Below, in pieces: positions 11,201 through 24,698 of a stretch of 64,000 bases of DNA. Source of the DNA: Trichopria drosophilae (Eukaryota; Arthropoda; Insecta; Hymenoptera; Diapriidae); the NCBI GenBank assembly GCA_030407085.1, contig CM059585.1, positions 93,652,501 to 93,716,500 of the forward strand, read 5' to 3'. The notes beneath the pieces were generated by a model. That model was not told the DNA's origin and did not search any database. It saw only the letters and a list, made by a program, of their open reading frames with translations. How positions within the stretch are numbered: position 1 is the first letter of the stretch; every line of letters begins with the position of its first letter. Position numbers and translations under genes: made by a program.

Positions 11201-12450
11201 AGTGCTAATCACGGACAATCCTTTCCCTCATTCTCTCTCGGCTATTTTCTTGTTCTCCTCGCTTCACTCGCTCCTTTCTCTTTGAGCTCCCTTTTTCTCC
11301 ATTTCAACTTGATTTTTTCGTCTCGCTGAGCACCAAGTTTTCCTTGGCACTTTTTTTCTTCCGATATGGAAATAAGTCTGTTATCTCGCTTCCTCTCATT
11401 AGCAACAAACGCTCACCCCTTCGGCGTTTTCCTTGATTCCCTGCTCTAGAGTCTCGTAGACCCACGGCTGTCTCACTTCGTCTGGTTTCTCTAATTCGTC
11501 AGGCGAGAAGTTTTCCTCGGCACTTCTCGCATTTTCTTTCGGTATTGAAATAAGTCTCTTTTTCTCTCTGTCATTAGTCACGCTGCTCCCTTGCTTGACG
11601 TTCCTTCCCTGTCTCTCTTCCCGTTTTTGCCGTTTTTCTCCTCCTCCTCTTCGACATCGGGTTCTTTATCTCACTTGGCTGTATTCTCATTTTGTCTTTG
11701 TCCCGGTTACTTGTATGGTGTTGCCGACCTCGTCGTATAGCAAAGGCACGGACCCTCCGACACGACACTTTGGCCTCGCTCGGCGAAGCACGCACGCGTG
11801 TCTCCGCGTATACAGACGAGGCCCGGCTACTAAGCACGTGATCATCGGATTTCCAGTGTGGTGGTGCATCTGTAACTGCTTCGAGACACGAAGTTTCTCG
11901 TGTGTAAGTTGTGTCCGCGAAAGGGTGGCCACCGTCGCTCTTTCGCAAGTATACCCGACGTAACACGCACGTGGAATACGCACTAAAAACCGAAATCCCC
12001 TCTGACACGGCATTCCCCCTTGGCGTCACCACTATCTATGCATGTATATTATATATAGCCACAACCGGCCCGCCGCCGCATCCTCATATCGGCAAATAAG
12101 CAACTGCCGAAGCGTGTGTGGGTGTAACTCCGTTACGCACCAGCCGATAGGGGGTGTTTCGTATTCGACGACAGGGCACTAAAAACAGTGCGGAAACGCA
12201 ATAAGAATCGGAGGAGGCGGTGGCAAGGGGCATGCATGTTTTTCAGAATTTTACATCCAGGAAAATTGGAAGCTGAAATTCAAACGTATTGCTCTATTTG
12301 CGCACCCTGCCAGGGGTCGCCGATGGTCCTCGAAATTCGAAGTGTTTTATGTAAAATACCCGCCGGGTGGGTGGAGGTCTCGGCGTTTTGAACGCGGAGA
12401 ATCGAGTCGTTTCGAACCTGTATACCTTCGATGGCGCGTTCCGCCGTGTG
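11200..12450. promoter_or_regulatory. GC/CpG-rich, pyrimidine-rich island
   Basis: Base composition changes sharply from the AT-rich surroundings. The plus strand at 11220-11690 is rich in CT runs, and 11700-12200 is rich in CG dinucleotides. Overlapping frames occur on both strands (for example 11574-12032 minus, 11595-11963 plus), but none has a recognisable domain, so coding is not supported. A promoter, 5' exon or regulatory island of a neighbouring gene is possible. No defining promoter element was identified. Confidence 0.25.
11321..11590. repeat. Imperfect direct duplication, about 95-bp unit
   Basis: The stretch at 11321-11421 (containing AAGTTTTCCTTGGCAC and GGAAATAAGTCT) is repeated with differences at 11494-11590 (AAGTTTTCCTCGGCAC and TGAAATAAGTCT), about 176 bp apart. 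It lies inside the GC-richer island and is not flanked by element ends. Confidence 0.6.
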
Positions 12451-14280
12451 GAACGATGATACGTGGAATATAGAAATGGTTATATATTTTTTTTTCCGAC
12501 TGGGTGCTGTGTATACGCTAAATTGAGTGCGGCGAATGCCATGTCGCAGGAATATAACGGCTTATGAACGAAAAGTGACCTGCCATTGTTAGGGAAATTC
12601 GAACGCGTTTGAATTCATAAGTCAACTTTACGAGCACATTGAAATAAGATGTATTCCTTTCAGAATCGTAAAACCAACGAGTTGACATCTTCTCGGATAG
12701 TGACAAATCTAAGAACTTTTAACGGGTAATGAAGCACAACAAATTATCAAATAGTGCGAATTATATATAATATAAGAAAGACATTTATCTAGACGGACAG
12801 AAAAGCTTAGTTGTTCTTACGAGAAGACTAGTTTGTTTTACTATTTCAGATAGTTACATCTGGCCCAGATATGTAAATAGTGTCGGACCTCAAGAATTGA
12901 TCATCTATTAGGAACAGAGGGGAAGTTGAAACTCGTAAATTGATCATCCCCCACCACCTCTGTATTCCATGCAATTCGCATTACTTTTTAGGTTAGAGGA
13001 GGATGCGCTTGAGACTGTTAAGCCAGCCCGCTACGGTAAATTGTTCTGGAAGTTGTAAATTATAAATTGAATTTTTTGAAACGCGATGACAAAAAAAGAT
13101 CCTGGTTTGTTCCAATTAAATTATGTTGATTTGCTACTATATTAAGTTTGTTTGTACTCTGTCACTGCTCGATTAAGTGTCAAAAATTTTACATTTTTGG
13201 ACCGAGTGAATCAGAAGCATTGTTTTGGATATTCGCTCGTCGAAAAATTCTAATTAAAATTACTATTCATGGTGTTCCCCGTCATTTTATATATGTGTAT
13301 GAACACATCCATAATTTTACCGTAGGGTGGGAGAACCAGAAGTGCAATTACGGAGTTTCAGCGACGTGATTTTTTACGAATCTCTTTTAAATTTTGATCA
13401 GAAAATTTAAAGGTAACGTATTTGTGCTGACTGTAGTTAGAGGTTCATTTTACCATCTACATGATATGAGTAATTATTCATCTAATATCTGACGTAGGCA
13501 ATTGGACATCGACTAAAATCTAATATACTTTTGATTATATAAATTGCACAACTCGTTTCTGTGGTGATCTATATATTTTCTACAAGAAGAAACTTTAATG
13601 CGCTTAGAAGCAATAAGAAAGTAATCATTCAATCTGGCTTAACGACTTGTGAAATCAATAATGATTAGCAAACTTCAACATTGACATTCGCATATGACTT
13701 TAATGAAGTCAAAATTCGAAATTCGGAAGGACGTATCAAATTTAATTCATCATGTATAATAAATATACAGCAGCACTAATAATAAAGGATAAAAGATTAA
13801 TATGGTTTCAGCCATTCAGTTAACCAAGACCTCCAGCATTATCGTACATTTATCACAACGCAAATTACTCTCCTACTAGCGCCATACAATTCTCATTCGG
13901 TGTAATTGAACTTCCAACGTGCCTTCCTCTGTATTTCCCTATGTCAGTGCATTTTGTTTATTCTCTCTAACGAAAGAGAATATTTTAAAAGAACCAAAAT
14001 TAGAGTCCAACTCTCGCGAATGATGAAGTTCGACTCCGGATTCGATTGGAACGCATAAAATCTTCATGAATAAATTAATTTTATGAAAATAAGCGTCATT
14101 TCCGTCGATTTGAACTAAGGGATTTGGACATACTTTAACAAGGTACGCGATAATCACTCGTTAATTGTGAACGCGGTTAAGGTTGAAAAATCATAAAACT
14201 TGGAGTAAAGTGGCTCATTAAATGTAAAAACCTCTTTCCGCGATTCGAATTCGGCTTGTCGTTAAATTAGAAACTGTTTG
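12451..14280. other. Intergenic or intronic DNA
   Basis: No gene, RNA gene or clear repeat is visible. The small frames at 12518-12706, 13148-13369 and 13939-14157 have no recognisable protein features. Confidence 0.45.
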
Positions 14281-14890
14281 CACTAAAGAAATCACTTTAC
14301 GAGTTGCGGCACGCAAAATTATTCGCCGGCTCCGTATTTATGATACTTGTGCACATCGGTAAACCATCCGTTCGGCCACAAAATTTCTTTCATTACTACA
14401 TAGGCAATATAATAACGGAGGTAACGGCCAAAAGAAAAAAGTATGAGCCTTGGCGTAAAAAGAAAAGGCTAACAAAAAGTCTTCCTGGCGTTTGCCCGCT
14501 TGCCATCGCGCGTTTTTGTACGAGTTTTATAGTTTAAGTGGTTACGTTAAAACATCAATTCGAAGCTGCTTCGACACAATGGCAGATGGTGTTAACGTGC
14601 TTCACGAAACCAACGCTGTGCCGTTCTTAAGGCGTCCTTTCTGTTGTTCCTGGAGTTGCTTCAATTGCAAGTCATCAATGTGTTCCGATTACAAGATTAC
14701 TTCGCACATGTTGCGACACTTGTACGAGTTTCAGCATACCCTATCCTTCAGGTGGCCCATTCCGTACATTTTACCACGTGTCAAGAATGGTCTTTCTTGG
14801 CGCGTGTTACAGGAGTCAACGACGCAAATTGTTTGGATTTCAGAAACACGATATGTCCTTTTTTACCTGCCTTCGTTATAATTTAAACGT
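14281..14890 (+). other. GC-richer patch with unrecognised frames
   Basis: Two overlapping plus-strand frames (14492-14881, 129 residues; 14644-14886, 80 residues) lie in a less AT-rich patch. Neither shows a known domain, signal peptide or clear splice-site context. It could be an exon or conserved non-coding DNA. I cannot decide between these. Confidence 0.2.
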
Positions 14891-17800
14891 ATTTCTTTAA
14901 GGGCTTTGACGATTTAGTCAAATTCATGTTTAAGATTATACATAAAATGTTATAAATTTATCAGAACGATAATACATACGACCTACGTTATACATTATTC
15001 TATACGTAACAGTCAGAATATTGACCAGGGTCTGATCCGGCAGTGATAAGGCACGTCTTATGAAGTGCGCCTGATTACTACCTTGCCAAACATTAAGCAA
15101 GATTACATAAAACTTATCTTATCAGAGGTTCGTGATTAATAATTGATCATTGCCTGATCAAAGTTAAGCAATAAGCATGTCTTGTCGGAAGCTTGTCAGG
15201 ACTGTCTGATTACCAAACGGTTATATGCCAATTTATAGCATCAATGATAACACAGGACCACAAAAAAAATTTGTTTCGAGATAACTAATGAGGAAAAGTG
15301 ATCTTATAGATTTTTAGCCGCTGAAAACGAATCGGTTATTCGATTTGGCCCATCACGTCAGGATTTTAAGATATGTGATCCGAAAAATGCTCAAAAATAT
15401 CATTTAATATTTATTTAGACATAGGATAAGAACATTGGAATCAATTTTGATTCACAGAACTAGCTTAGGATTACTGAGAAAATTGTTAAAATGTTAAAAT
15501 TTTTCAAATTACAAGAAAGTTAATCATACTTTTACCTTTAATACTTTTCAATGCTCTTTGAATCAAGGACAAACATTTTATACCAATACTGAAATAGTGG
15601 ATTTCGATCCATGACAGTAAAGTTGAATTTCACGGCCAAGGAACGAACATTGTTTTTCCTTATCCTGTCCGTATAGTACGCAACCACTATTTTTTAATAC
15701 GAATGTAATATTAGAATGATACATGCAATGTTTGTGTTAAAGTAAGAAACCGTCGTAGATGATGTGAAAGATTGGAGTCTTGGGGTGCAGAAGGGGGGTT
15801 CGGGGGGGGGGCTGCGCCGTTGTAAATAATAATTTTTTAATTTAATGAAATATGAACTATATTAAAATTTCTACTCTTTATAATATAGTTAACATTTGTT
15901 ATTTAATAATTTGTTACAGTAATTTAATTTTCATGATTTGAACTTAGAACTTTTGATAGGATAATGTTAAACATTTCTAAACACTAAGCAATTTGTAAAT
16001 GAACAATTAAGAATGTTATTAAATTTAATTTAATATTAATATTTAATTAAATTTATGATTGGTCAATGAAGCTCGCGCACGATTTTAAGATTTTGTCGAT
16101 ATTTTATGTAGATTTACTAATTTACATTGAAAAAATTCACGAACTTTTCGAACATTTTAGGGACACGATTCCGTAAAATTCTACTTTACAACCTCAAACG
16201 AGTCTGTAAAGGGCGTACTTTACGGACACGGACGAAGAAAACATTATTTCTCCATTAAAGGGTGTCAAATAGCCACTTTAAAAAATGGGACCCTTGTATA
16301 TGACACGTAAATGGTCATTCTAGACCGTGCGAACAAGGTGCAAAGTGAATATTTTGGACCAGCAGACCAAAATATATATTTATTTTACAATTGAAAGCCG
16401 AATGGCTATCCAAATGAAATTTAAATATAAATATTTAATAATAAATAAGACATAAACTTCATGTAAACAATATTAAAATTTTCATTGAAAATATTATCGA
16501 TACCTGTATTTGAAATATTTCGCGAAGAAAAATATATTGCAAAAGTAAATAGGCGACAAGCGATAATACAACAAACATTCAATACAGCATATTTATATTT
16601 AATTAAATATTATTTATTAACTAAATAGGAGTGTGCTAGACAAATTTCGTTTATTGAAATAAGTTATTACATCGAACGTTTCGAAATATATTTATTCTAA
16701 TTATATAGGCACTTGACATTCGTAATAAATAATATTGTATATGATCGCCCATCACATAAATTTTGACGGCCAACGAGTCCACAAAGTGTTTACGTGCACT
16801 AATTAAGCTGTCAAATAAAAACTCTCCGATTCTGCGAGATACGCTGCGGCTTGAGGAAAATAAATGATTTTTGTCCGGCTGGCGGCATTCTTTCTTAAAC
16901 AGCTATTTAATGGTAGATAGGCTGATATCCTGTCCCCGAATACTTCTGACGTATCTATCTGCAAATTATATTTTTGTCTTGCTCATCCGAGAAAACCAAC
17001 CTAGGGTATTCTCAGTTACATATCGTAAAATCTGACCGATGAAAATTGATTGGAATTCAGTTCTTCGCCTAATTGTTTATGTGTATTGTACCGATTATTC
17101 ATTTTTTAAGGATAATTCATAAAGCTTGAGTATTGCATATGGAATTTCTCCTTCGTATCAATCTACAGTTATTTAGTCAGCATTTAGTTAACTTTGAAAT
17201 ATTTTTATTTTTGGAAAGTCTTCCATTGCACACTACTAGTGTTATTATTTAATCACTCAAGAGGGAGTTATTTTGTCCAACCTATTCAGTGAGACAAAGA
17301 GACTTTGTATACTTGAATATGTAAATATTATCTAAAAAATTTGTGTAAACTTCGGCGCCTTTAATTTGTACTTTCGATTAAAATTCCCACACATAGATCA
17401 AAATAGGTCTTGAAAGTAAAACCCATATAATTCGCTACCATGCTTACTTTTAACTCAATGTAATTTTAATTCCGAAGCAAAAAATGCTCTAAATTTGACC
17501 AAATAAGCGAATAAATCGAAAAATTACTAAAAAATCACTTTTTTTTATAAATATTTTAGGACTTACATCATATTTGCTCTCAAATGATATACATATATAA
17601 TCCGTCTTTGATCTATTTTTATATACTACATGGTTTCAAATTGTATTAGATGTCGATCAGAATAGGACCACTTTCTCATCGAAATCCAATCAAATTCGAT
17701 TATTGTAAAAGTTTTGCCTGAAATGGCTACATGTTTTGGTCCATTTTGAACGGACTCAATTACAAATATACTCAAGGCGGGGACATACAAAATCAGGAAA

Positions 17801-18999
17801 GAGCAAAATGACAATCGATTCGTGTAAAAGTCCGCAAAACGATTGTGCCAACTCCTGGATAGGAACGAACGGTCACTTGTGTCCAAGAAAATGATCAGCA
17901 GGTCAACATATGAATATCACCAATAAAATCTATTAACATCATGGAAGAAATCACATTTTACTATTAGTTATATGCAACTATAGCTTAAATTATGAACTTA
18001 AGAACATATTGTTGCATAAATTATTTCTGCTTTTTTTTTTAATGTTCCACCTTTGTCCAATACAATTCAATTTTTAGATTAATTACGTTAGAAGTAATAT
18101 GGATTATTCCATCAAATTTTCAATGATAGATTATACTATGTTTATACCATGAATTAATGTCTAATTTGGTGTACGAAAACTCAAAAATATATTCTTTGAA
18201 ATATCTACTTCTTTACGAACTAATAGTTGACAAAACATACTTAAAAGACAAATGTAAAACATTTATTTGCAATAAGATTACATCCTTTGGAAATATTGGA
18301 ACTAAACTGTCGAAGAAATAGTCAAAAAATAAAATGAACATGCATAACTGTATAATTCCCAAATTAATACAGATTAATACTTCTATACTCGTCTAAATAA
18401 CTGAAGTTAAAAATAGCCATTGAACATTACGAATTGGTTATAGGATGTTTTTAATCAAATAACCTATTTAGAAATCGATGCCAGGTCAAAAATAAATAAC
18501 TATGCGACAAGCTAAGCACGGTCGACATTAGCTCACAAATCGTTCGAACGCTTCGCACACGTATCTTATCGTTACAGTTATTCATCTTGCCACCATCTTC
18601 AGTCAGCAGCGTCTTACTGAAGCTTAAGGTTAGAAGTGATGTATTGCGACATTGTTTCAAAAATATCATACATGCTACTACATCTACAATGTATATTACA
18701 TATCCGGATGTATATAACAAGATGTATTATATAAAATGACTAAATTGATATAATTATAAATATAAAAAATTACGACACAGTCAGTTTTGAGAGAGGTAAA
18801 CTTCTGAGTTTCAGAACATTTTTATTTCAGAAAATATCGATACTGTGAAGGAATATCTTTTACAAGTCTACTTTATTTTCATCATTTAAATGTATACATA
18901 AATTTATCATTTTGTGGAATACTCCGCCCATACAAAAAAGCGTGATATTTTTAAAAGTTATTTTTAATAGTTGTTACGATCGGTGGATTATAGACGGTT
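14891..18999. other. AT-rich DNA with two small modules
   Basis: No gene. At 15019-15213 there is a weak CCTGATCA-type word module. At 15795-15811 there are G runs. At 16161-16245 a palindromic pair occurs (TCCGTAAAATTCTACTTTAC, then TGTAAAGGGCGTACTTTACG). A phrase CACGTCAGGATTTTAAGATAT near 15356 recurs near 34324, so an old dispersed repeat is present. Confidence 0.45.
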
Positions 19000-19960
19000 T
19001 TAGAATATTAGAAGTTAAAAATTTGATAGAAAAATGGGTACCCTTCGAAAAACGGTCTTTCAAGTGAAAATCGTATACATCACTATTTCGATGTATTTGT
19101 ACATCCTGATAACGAATATGTTAGTAAAAATGCATGGTCAGTCGTATTGAAGTTGACATCTTGATAAAACTAAGAGTAAAAGTTACCACAACGTTTCAAA
19201 AAGTAAGTATAAGAAAAGAAATTTACAATCAATCTATTTCGCAGCCAAACAAAATATTGTTGCCCTATAGTAAGTAAAAGTAGCAAATATGAACCGATTT
19301 CGATATGATTTTTTGCTCCAGAATCCAAATATGACCGCCTAAATAGCCAACTAGCACAAAAAAATGTTGTCCCACCAGCAAGAGTCAATTCTGATAAGAT
19401 TTTTCATGCAGAACCCAAATATATACGCCAATATATTAAAATTGGACCGACTTTTTGCCCAAATTGAAGGTCAAAGGGATAAAAAATCATTGATAACGAG
19501 TTTGAAGTGACAGCGAAAAGTTCGTCGGATATATTCGGTCCGCAATTTTGCATTTCTTGATTTTTGTGTCGCATCCTACATACAATATATACGTTAAAAA
19601 TGACAAAAAAACACAATTTTTTACATTCCTGAACTTCAGTTTGGTCAAGAACTAGGTACAATTGGTTATTTTTGGTCATATTCTGATTCTGCGGAAAAAA
19701 TTCTGTCAGAATTCACTCTTAGTAGTGGGACAACATAATTTTTTGGGCCCCTGTGAATAGCTGCTCATATACATGAAATCTGATTTTTGATCCCTTTGAA
19801 CTAACTTCAATATCTTAAAAACTAAAGCCAATTGGATATTTTGGAGGTCAAATTTGGATTCTGGAACAAAGATCAGATTCGATTCTTACTTACGGGACAA
19901 CACGAAATTCTCAAACTCCTATTCAGAAAATAGTTACCACAAAATTTGATAAAAGTGTAA
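19000..19960. repeat. Diverged repeat with internal inverted copies
   Basis: AAAATGTTGTCCCACCAGCA (about 19360) with the following AGAGTCAATTCTGA is mirrored by TCAGAATTCACTCTTAGTAG and TGGGACAACATAATT at about 19706-19740. A third partial copy, GGGACAACACGAAATTCT, occurs near 19893. The phrases CCAGAATCCAAAT and AAGGGATAAAAAATCA also have partners in the second half. It looks like an old element built of inverted or rearranged copies. No frame is supported. Confidence 0.45.
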
Positions 19961-21344
19961 TCAATTATTTAATATAATATATTAACATATATATGTACGA
20001 TATTACAAAGTGCATAAAAAAGTCTTGCATCAAAATTTGATTTATAACAGCACAGTATTTTTATCTTGATTTCTTAAATAATGCAATTTTGTTCAAGTGC
20101 TAAATAAAAATATAATGGCCAATTATCGCAAATACGATTTATTTACGGCAGATGACCAATTACAGATTTAATAATAATCTTCCTTGGATATAGAACAACC
20201 AAAAATCAATACAACAAATTTTCTCATATTTTCATATATACATTATATAGATCAACAATTAATTCGTCGAAGCAAATGCCGTGAACTGGAAATCAATATT
20301 AATATCTTAGACGAAGACATTAAGAATATTTAATTCCAAACGAAGATGTATTTTGCCGCAAACTTTCGACATTTTTATAGTTTCCCATGAAAAATAGCCT
20401 TGTTTAATAGCGCAAAGGACAGAGAGAAATATAACAATTACTCGTTAATTTATAGAAAAAACGTACTTTAAAACGTGATTTGCGATATAAGAGATTTACA
20501 TTTGAAAATAATTGTTTTATTTGTTATTTATGGGAAACCATAACAAAACCAGGTTTTAATTTAATAAATGCGATTATACAGATCATAATAAATTAATTGT
20601 ATGGCACTATTCAGAGTTTTGTAATTGGAAGTAGTGATTTCACAAAGCATTTGATAATTATTTTCCCGGATTAATATTGAGTAATTTCTTTGGTTTTAAC
20701 TTACTCCAATATGTCAAACCGAGTAGAAATTTATTAATGCCCTGATCAGTCCTGAAATGCTGTCATCATGCCCTGATCAGGCCCGGACTGATTTTCTACT
20801 GGGGAATATTTCATATTAACAATTTTTAACATTCTAAGTAAAAAAAAAGAAAAAATGTCTCTGAAGTTTTTCCCGAAAAGTATTACGGAGTTGTTGGTTA
20901 GAAAATACCGTGTGGGCTTAAATCTTCATACAATTTTACGTCGTACTATTTCTGGAAAGGTCTTTCGTTCTTTCAATATCATATTAGAGAAAATCACTTC
21001 AAATTGACATATACATTTTTTGTGGCTTAGGAAATGCAATTCAAAAATGAATATTAAAGGCTATTACCAAAACGAAACATCAAACATAATACAATTTTCA
21101 TTGCACTTAAAAGTATTAATAAAAACAAAATTTCATCTGTTTGGAATATGCTGGATGTAATTATAAGTAACAATGCTAATTGAAGAAACAATTAATTTAA
21201 ATAAATGATTTGTTAATATTTAATCTATTAATTTTTTATCATAATTGAAAACTACTAATGATAAAGAGTGGAAAGTCGGATCACACTTGATGAATTTCAC
21301 TCATTACCAATTTTATCGAACTTTACTCATTACCAACAAAACCA
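19961..21344. other. AT-rich DNA with a CCTGATCAGG module
   Basis: A short module at 20718-20807 starts GAGTAGAAATTT and ends GATTTTCTACTGGGG, so its ends are roughly inverted. Inside it CCTGATCAG and CCTGATCAGG occur. Nothing else is recognisable. Confidence 0.45.
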
Positions 21345-21600
21345 CAGTGCACTAGTTAACTAATTCGTTTTATGAGATTAATTAGTTAAATATCCACTAT
21401 GTGTACTACGTCTAAAATTGAACAATTTTGTAGGTATGCACTCACTAAATCTGAATTAGTCAAAAGTGGGTTACTATTTGAAATTAGTAACAAAATTTTC
21501 TAAATATTAGTCAATGTCTACTAATAACTAGTAACTTTTGTTACTAATTTCCAATAGACCACTCTTCACTAATTCAAATTTAGAGTGCATGTTTAAATTG
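21345..21600. mobile_element. Fold-back element, ATGCACTC ends
   Basis: The segment from ATGCACTCACTAAATCTGAA (21436) is mirrored by the reverse complement of the segment ending TTTAGAGTGCAT (21600), over arms of about 60 bp that include GAAATTAGTAACAAAA. Just upstream, CACTAGTTAACTAATT and AATTAGTTAAATATCCACTA (21352-21405) form a second hairpin. It is short, non-coding and MITE-like. The target duplication is not clear. Confidence 0.5.
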
Positions 21601-23233
21601 ATATATCAGAGGATTCGGTGATGCAATTTTTTGTTGAAATTTTTATAAACGTGTAAGAAATGTTCCAAATGCGTTGAAAACCTTGCAAACGCATTCTATA
21701 TATTCCGTCATATTAAATACCATTAAGATAGTTATTGTATTGTTTGCTGTTATTATTTCAATATATTTTGCAACTATATAAACAGTAGCGTTGAATGGGC
21801 TTCCGAAAATTGAACAAATTAAAGTGGCAGCACGGCTATGACAATAAATGCGATACGCGTAGAAATATTGTGAACTTAATAATTTTCTGTTGATCTTTAA
21901 GAATGAATAATAGGTAGATAGATAATATACGATGGAGACGATTTATCTGATAAATGAAAAGTTATATTGATTAAACATTATAGAATTTAGCTTCACATAA
22001 ATTGAGAATCCACAATCTTGATTGCTAAAAGTCATTAAGGTCTCGACGCCCACCACATCCGAACTAATCGAACCAAGCTTTTGTCGTTTGCGTTTTATGC
22101 AGCGAAGCGTATCTAAAAGATAGCTGTGAGATATAGTCTGATGACCAAACTCATTGGAAACCTTATGCTGTATCTATACGGAATCGTGCTCTGGGGGACT
22201 TCGTAGAATTTCGGGCTTGAACCAGCAAAAGGTCATCTGAAAGACCTGATAATCGAGATATGTTCTGATCGAAGCGGACATAATTGGTGGGTGAAGAAGC
22301 TCTACTATGGAAATTTATGAGGTTACGAACCGTTCAGAAAAAAGATGATTCCTTAGGTTTGGTACGAAAATATTCTGCGTACATCGGTTTTATTTAATTT
22401 TTTCCCAGCATGTGTTATTTACGAAGATGGGATAGTATTGAGCAGCAATCGCACTAAATATTTCATTTAATCTTCATGGCAATAGTTGACCTCTGAGATT
22501 TATTTATACTTTTATCATGGCCTGGCTTAATTGTTATCTAGACTCTGCAGTGAAATATTTCCTGATATTAAGTGTAATAAAATGTAAATTATTTACGGCT
22601 TGGCGAACTTACACCTAACTTCTCATTTCTCCAACGACAAATCGAGTGAGAGACTTTAATGGCGCAATAAAATTATTTGAAAGTCCGATAAGAGAAATTC
22701 ATATTTATATTAACGAAATGAATTTGACGAATTATCGGCAAGGATTTATTTTACTTAATTTGTCTTCTTCGACTTTGTATTTCGCTCAAGTGTATTTAAA
22801 AATATAAGAAAGGAATATGTTAGTAAACTAAACAATATGGTTAAAATAACTACAATTTCGATTTTTTTAACCTGAGTATATAATTAACTAAGTTTTTATT
22901 ATTCATGCATGTAAAGTAGTTAGTCATTCTGGCTATCACTTTTCTGGTAATTTTAATATTTTCTTCTATAAACGAAACAAGAAGTCATAACAAGAATATC
23001 GTACCCGAATGTTTTTTAACGAAAGTTATTTTCTACGCAATTCTGATTGGAATAATTGTAAATTCTAGTTCAATTTATTATTATTTTAGTGTATTAAGAT
23101 ATTCCTAATGAAATGGAATCAGTAACAACGTTTTATGGTAAATTTGACTGTAGGAAATTATGAACACCTATCTTCATTATGTTGGGCCAGTTTTTTAGCA
23201 TTTCTTGGACTTTGGTGTAATTTAATACTAAAC
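21601..23233. other. AT-rich DNA, nothing recognised
   Basis: No gene, RNA or repeat boundary could be supported in this stretch. Confidence 0.4.
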
Positions 23234-23959
23234 TAGCAATTAGACATTTTTTATTCTCAATTACCGTTACATTACACGTTATTATATTCCATTGAGACTG
23301 CTTATTTTAAAGAGAACTATATAATTGTCTGGTCATTCCATCCCATAGGAAAATCATCTTTTGTCACACTTCTTTGTATGGAATATTTCATTATCTTGTC
23401 ATTACACCAACAATGATGGGAACCGAACAATAGTAGAATATTAGATTCAATCTGTTTTTTTTTATTTTAGCTGGTTACAACAGGGACTGTTGATTCTTGG
23501 AGATGTGGAAGGATGAAATCAGATTTTAGGCAAGTGTTAATCGCTGCCAATCGAAGATTATTTTTAAGTTAGGCATTGCTTTGGCTTAAGGACCATTGCA
23601 ATTTAAGAAATTACGGATGGTAAGGAAAGATACCTAAAGATGTATAGTCGGACTTTCATTTCGATGTAATTTTATCAAAGCTAACTGGGCTTTGACACTA
23701 TAAGACTTCTCGTAGAAAGTCAGCATTTTCGAGCCTCGCAGGATGTTGTGCTGAAAATGAGGTGATTTTTAACCCATGCATACGGTGCAGAATAGGATTT
23801 TTAGCAAGAGAGGAATGCCGAGAATCTATCTGCAGGACTCTTTGCCATAGTTATTGCGCTGTTATGCATATTACTAAAAAAGATGTATCGATGTTCTAAA
23901 AGATGTGACATTTATTTTTTCAATACATGAGTCCCATTTATAACAAGGGCTCTATCTGG
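23234..23959. repeat. Left arm of a large inverted repeat
   Basis: From TAGCAATTAG at the outer edge to about ACAAGGGCTCTATCTGG at the inner edge, this 726-bp arm is the reverse complement of 24699-25422 with only scattered substitutions and small indels. No frame is conserved in it. The high identity means either a recent inverted duplication or arms kept alike by gene conversion. Confidence 0.9.
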
Positions 23960-24698
23960 CTTAGTAGTTGGTATTCTTGAGTAGTCTGACGACAACCAGA
24001 ATTCAATCCCAACTTTTTTTCTAATAAAAACAGTTATATACATTTATATTCAGATAAAATTTAGTTATATAGAATTGTATTAAACAAGTATTATTTTGTA
24101 TGGTATGGATATATGGATATACTACCATCACACTATAATTCAGCGCAATGAAAGCGCAGCTAGGTACACCCTATGGCGCAGCGCATCAATGACCGTCGCG
24201 AAGTGTGCTCTTAAAAAAATCATAACTTTGGAACGGAAAAAGACTCAATCAATTTTTTTTTTAAATGAAAGGTGAGACATTTTTCAACAAGATACAATAT
24301 CACTTTAGGAAAAAAATGCCCTGGACGGCACTTGAAATTAAGTTTAAAAAATATTTTATGGAAATTTTTAGGCAAGACAGAATCACAAAATTTTTTTTCT
24401 ATTTTTGCATGAAAGTGCTCATTTTTCTGAAGAAAATGATCATTGTAAAATTAAAGTGTGCGAAGTGGAAAGGTAGTTATCGTAATTTTAAGAAATTCAA
24501 TGAAGGTGACCTCGCGGCCGCCATCTTGAATTTTTTTTAAAAATATTCTACCATAATATTTTTCAAGTCTATACCCTTCAAATATTACATTTTGGAGGAA
24601 TTTGGAGACATCGACCTCAGTTTTGATATTATTGACTCCTTTGCGACATTTACATTATGGAATAAGTGTATTATTCCTAGTAAAAATTTTAGGGCGCT
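23960..24698. other. Spacer of the large inverted repeat, contains segment S1
   Basis: The 739-bp spacer includes segment S1 (24312-24636, starting AAAAATGCCCTGGACGGCAC), which is repeated directly at 25423-26059 outside the right arm. The 91-residue frame at 24265-24540 lies mostly in S1. It is lysine- and phenylalanine-rich and is broken in the other copy, so it is not taken as a gene. Confidence 0.7.

Noticed and set aside
24265..24540. 91-residue gene in the inverted-repeat spacer
   Set aside because: It lies mostly in duplicated segment S1. The S2 copy breaks the frame and holds a MITE.
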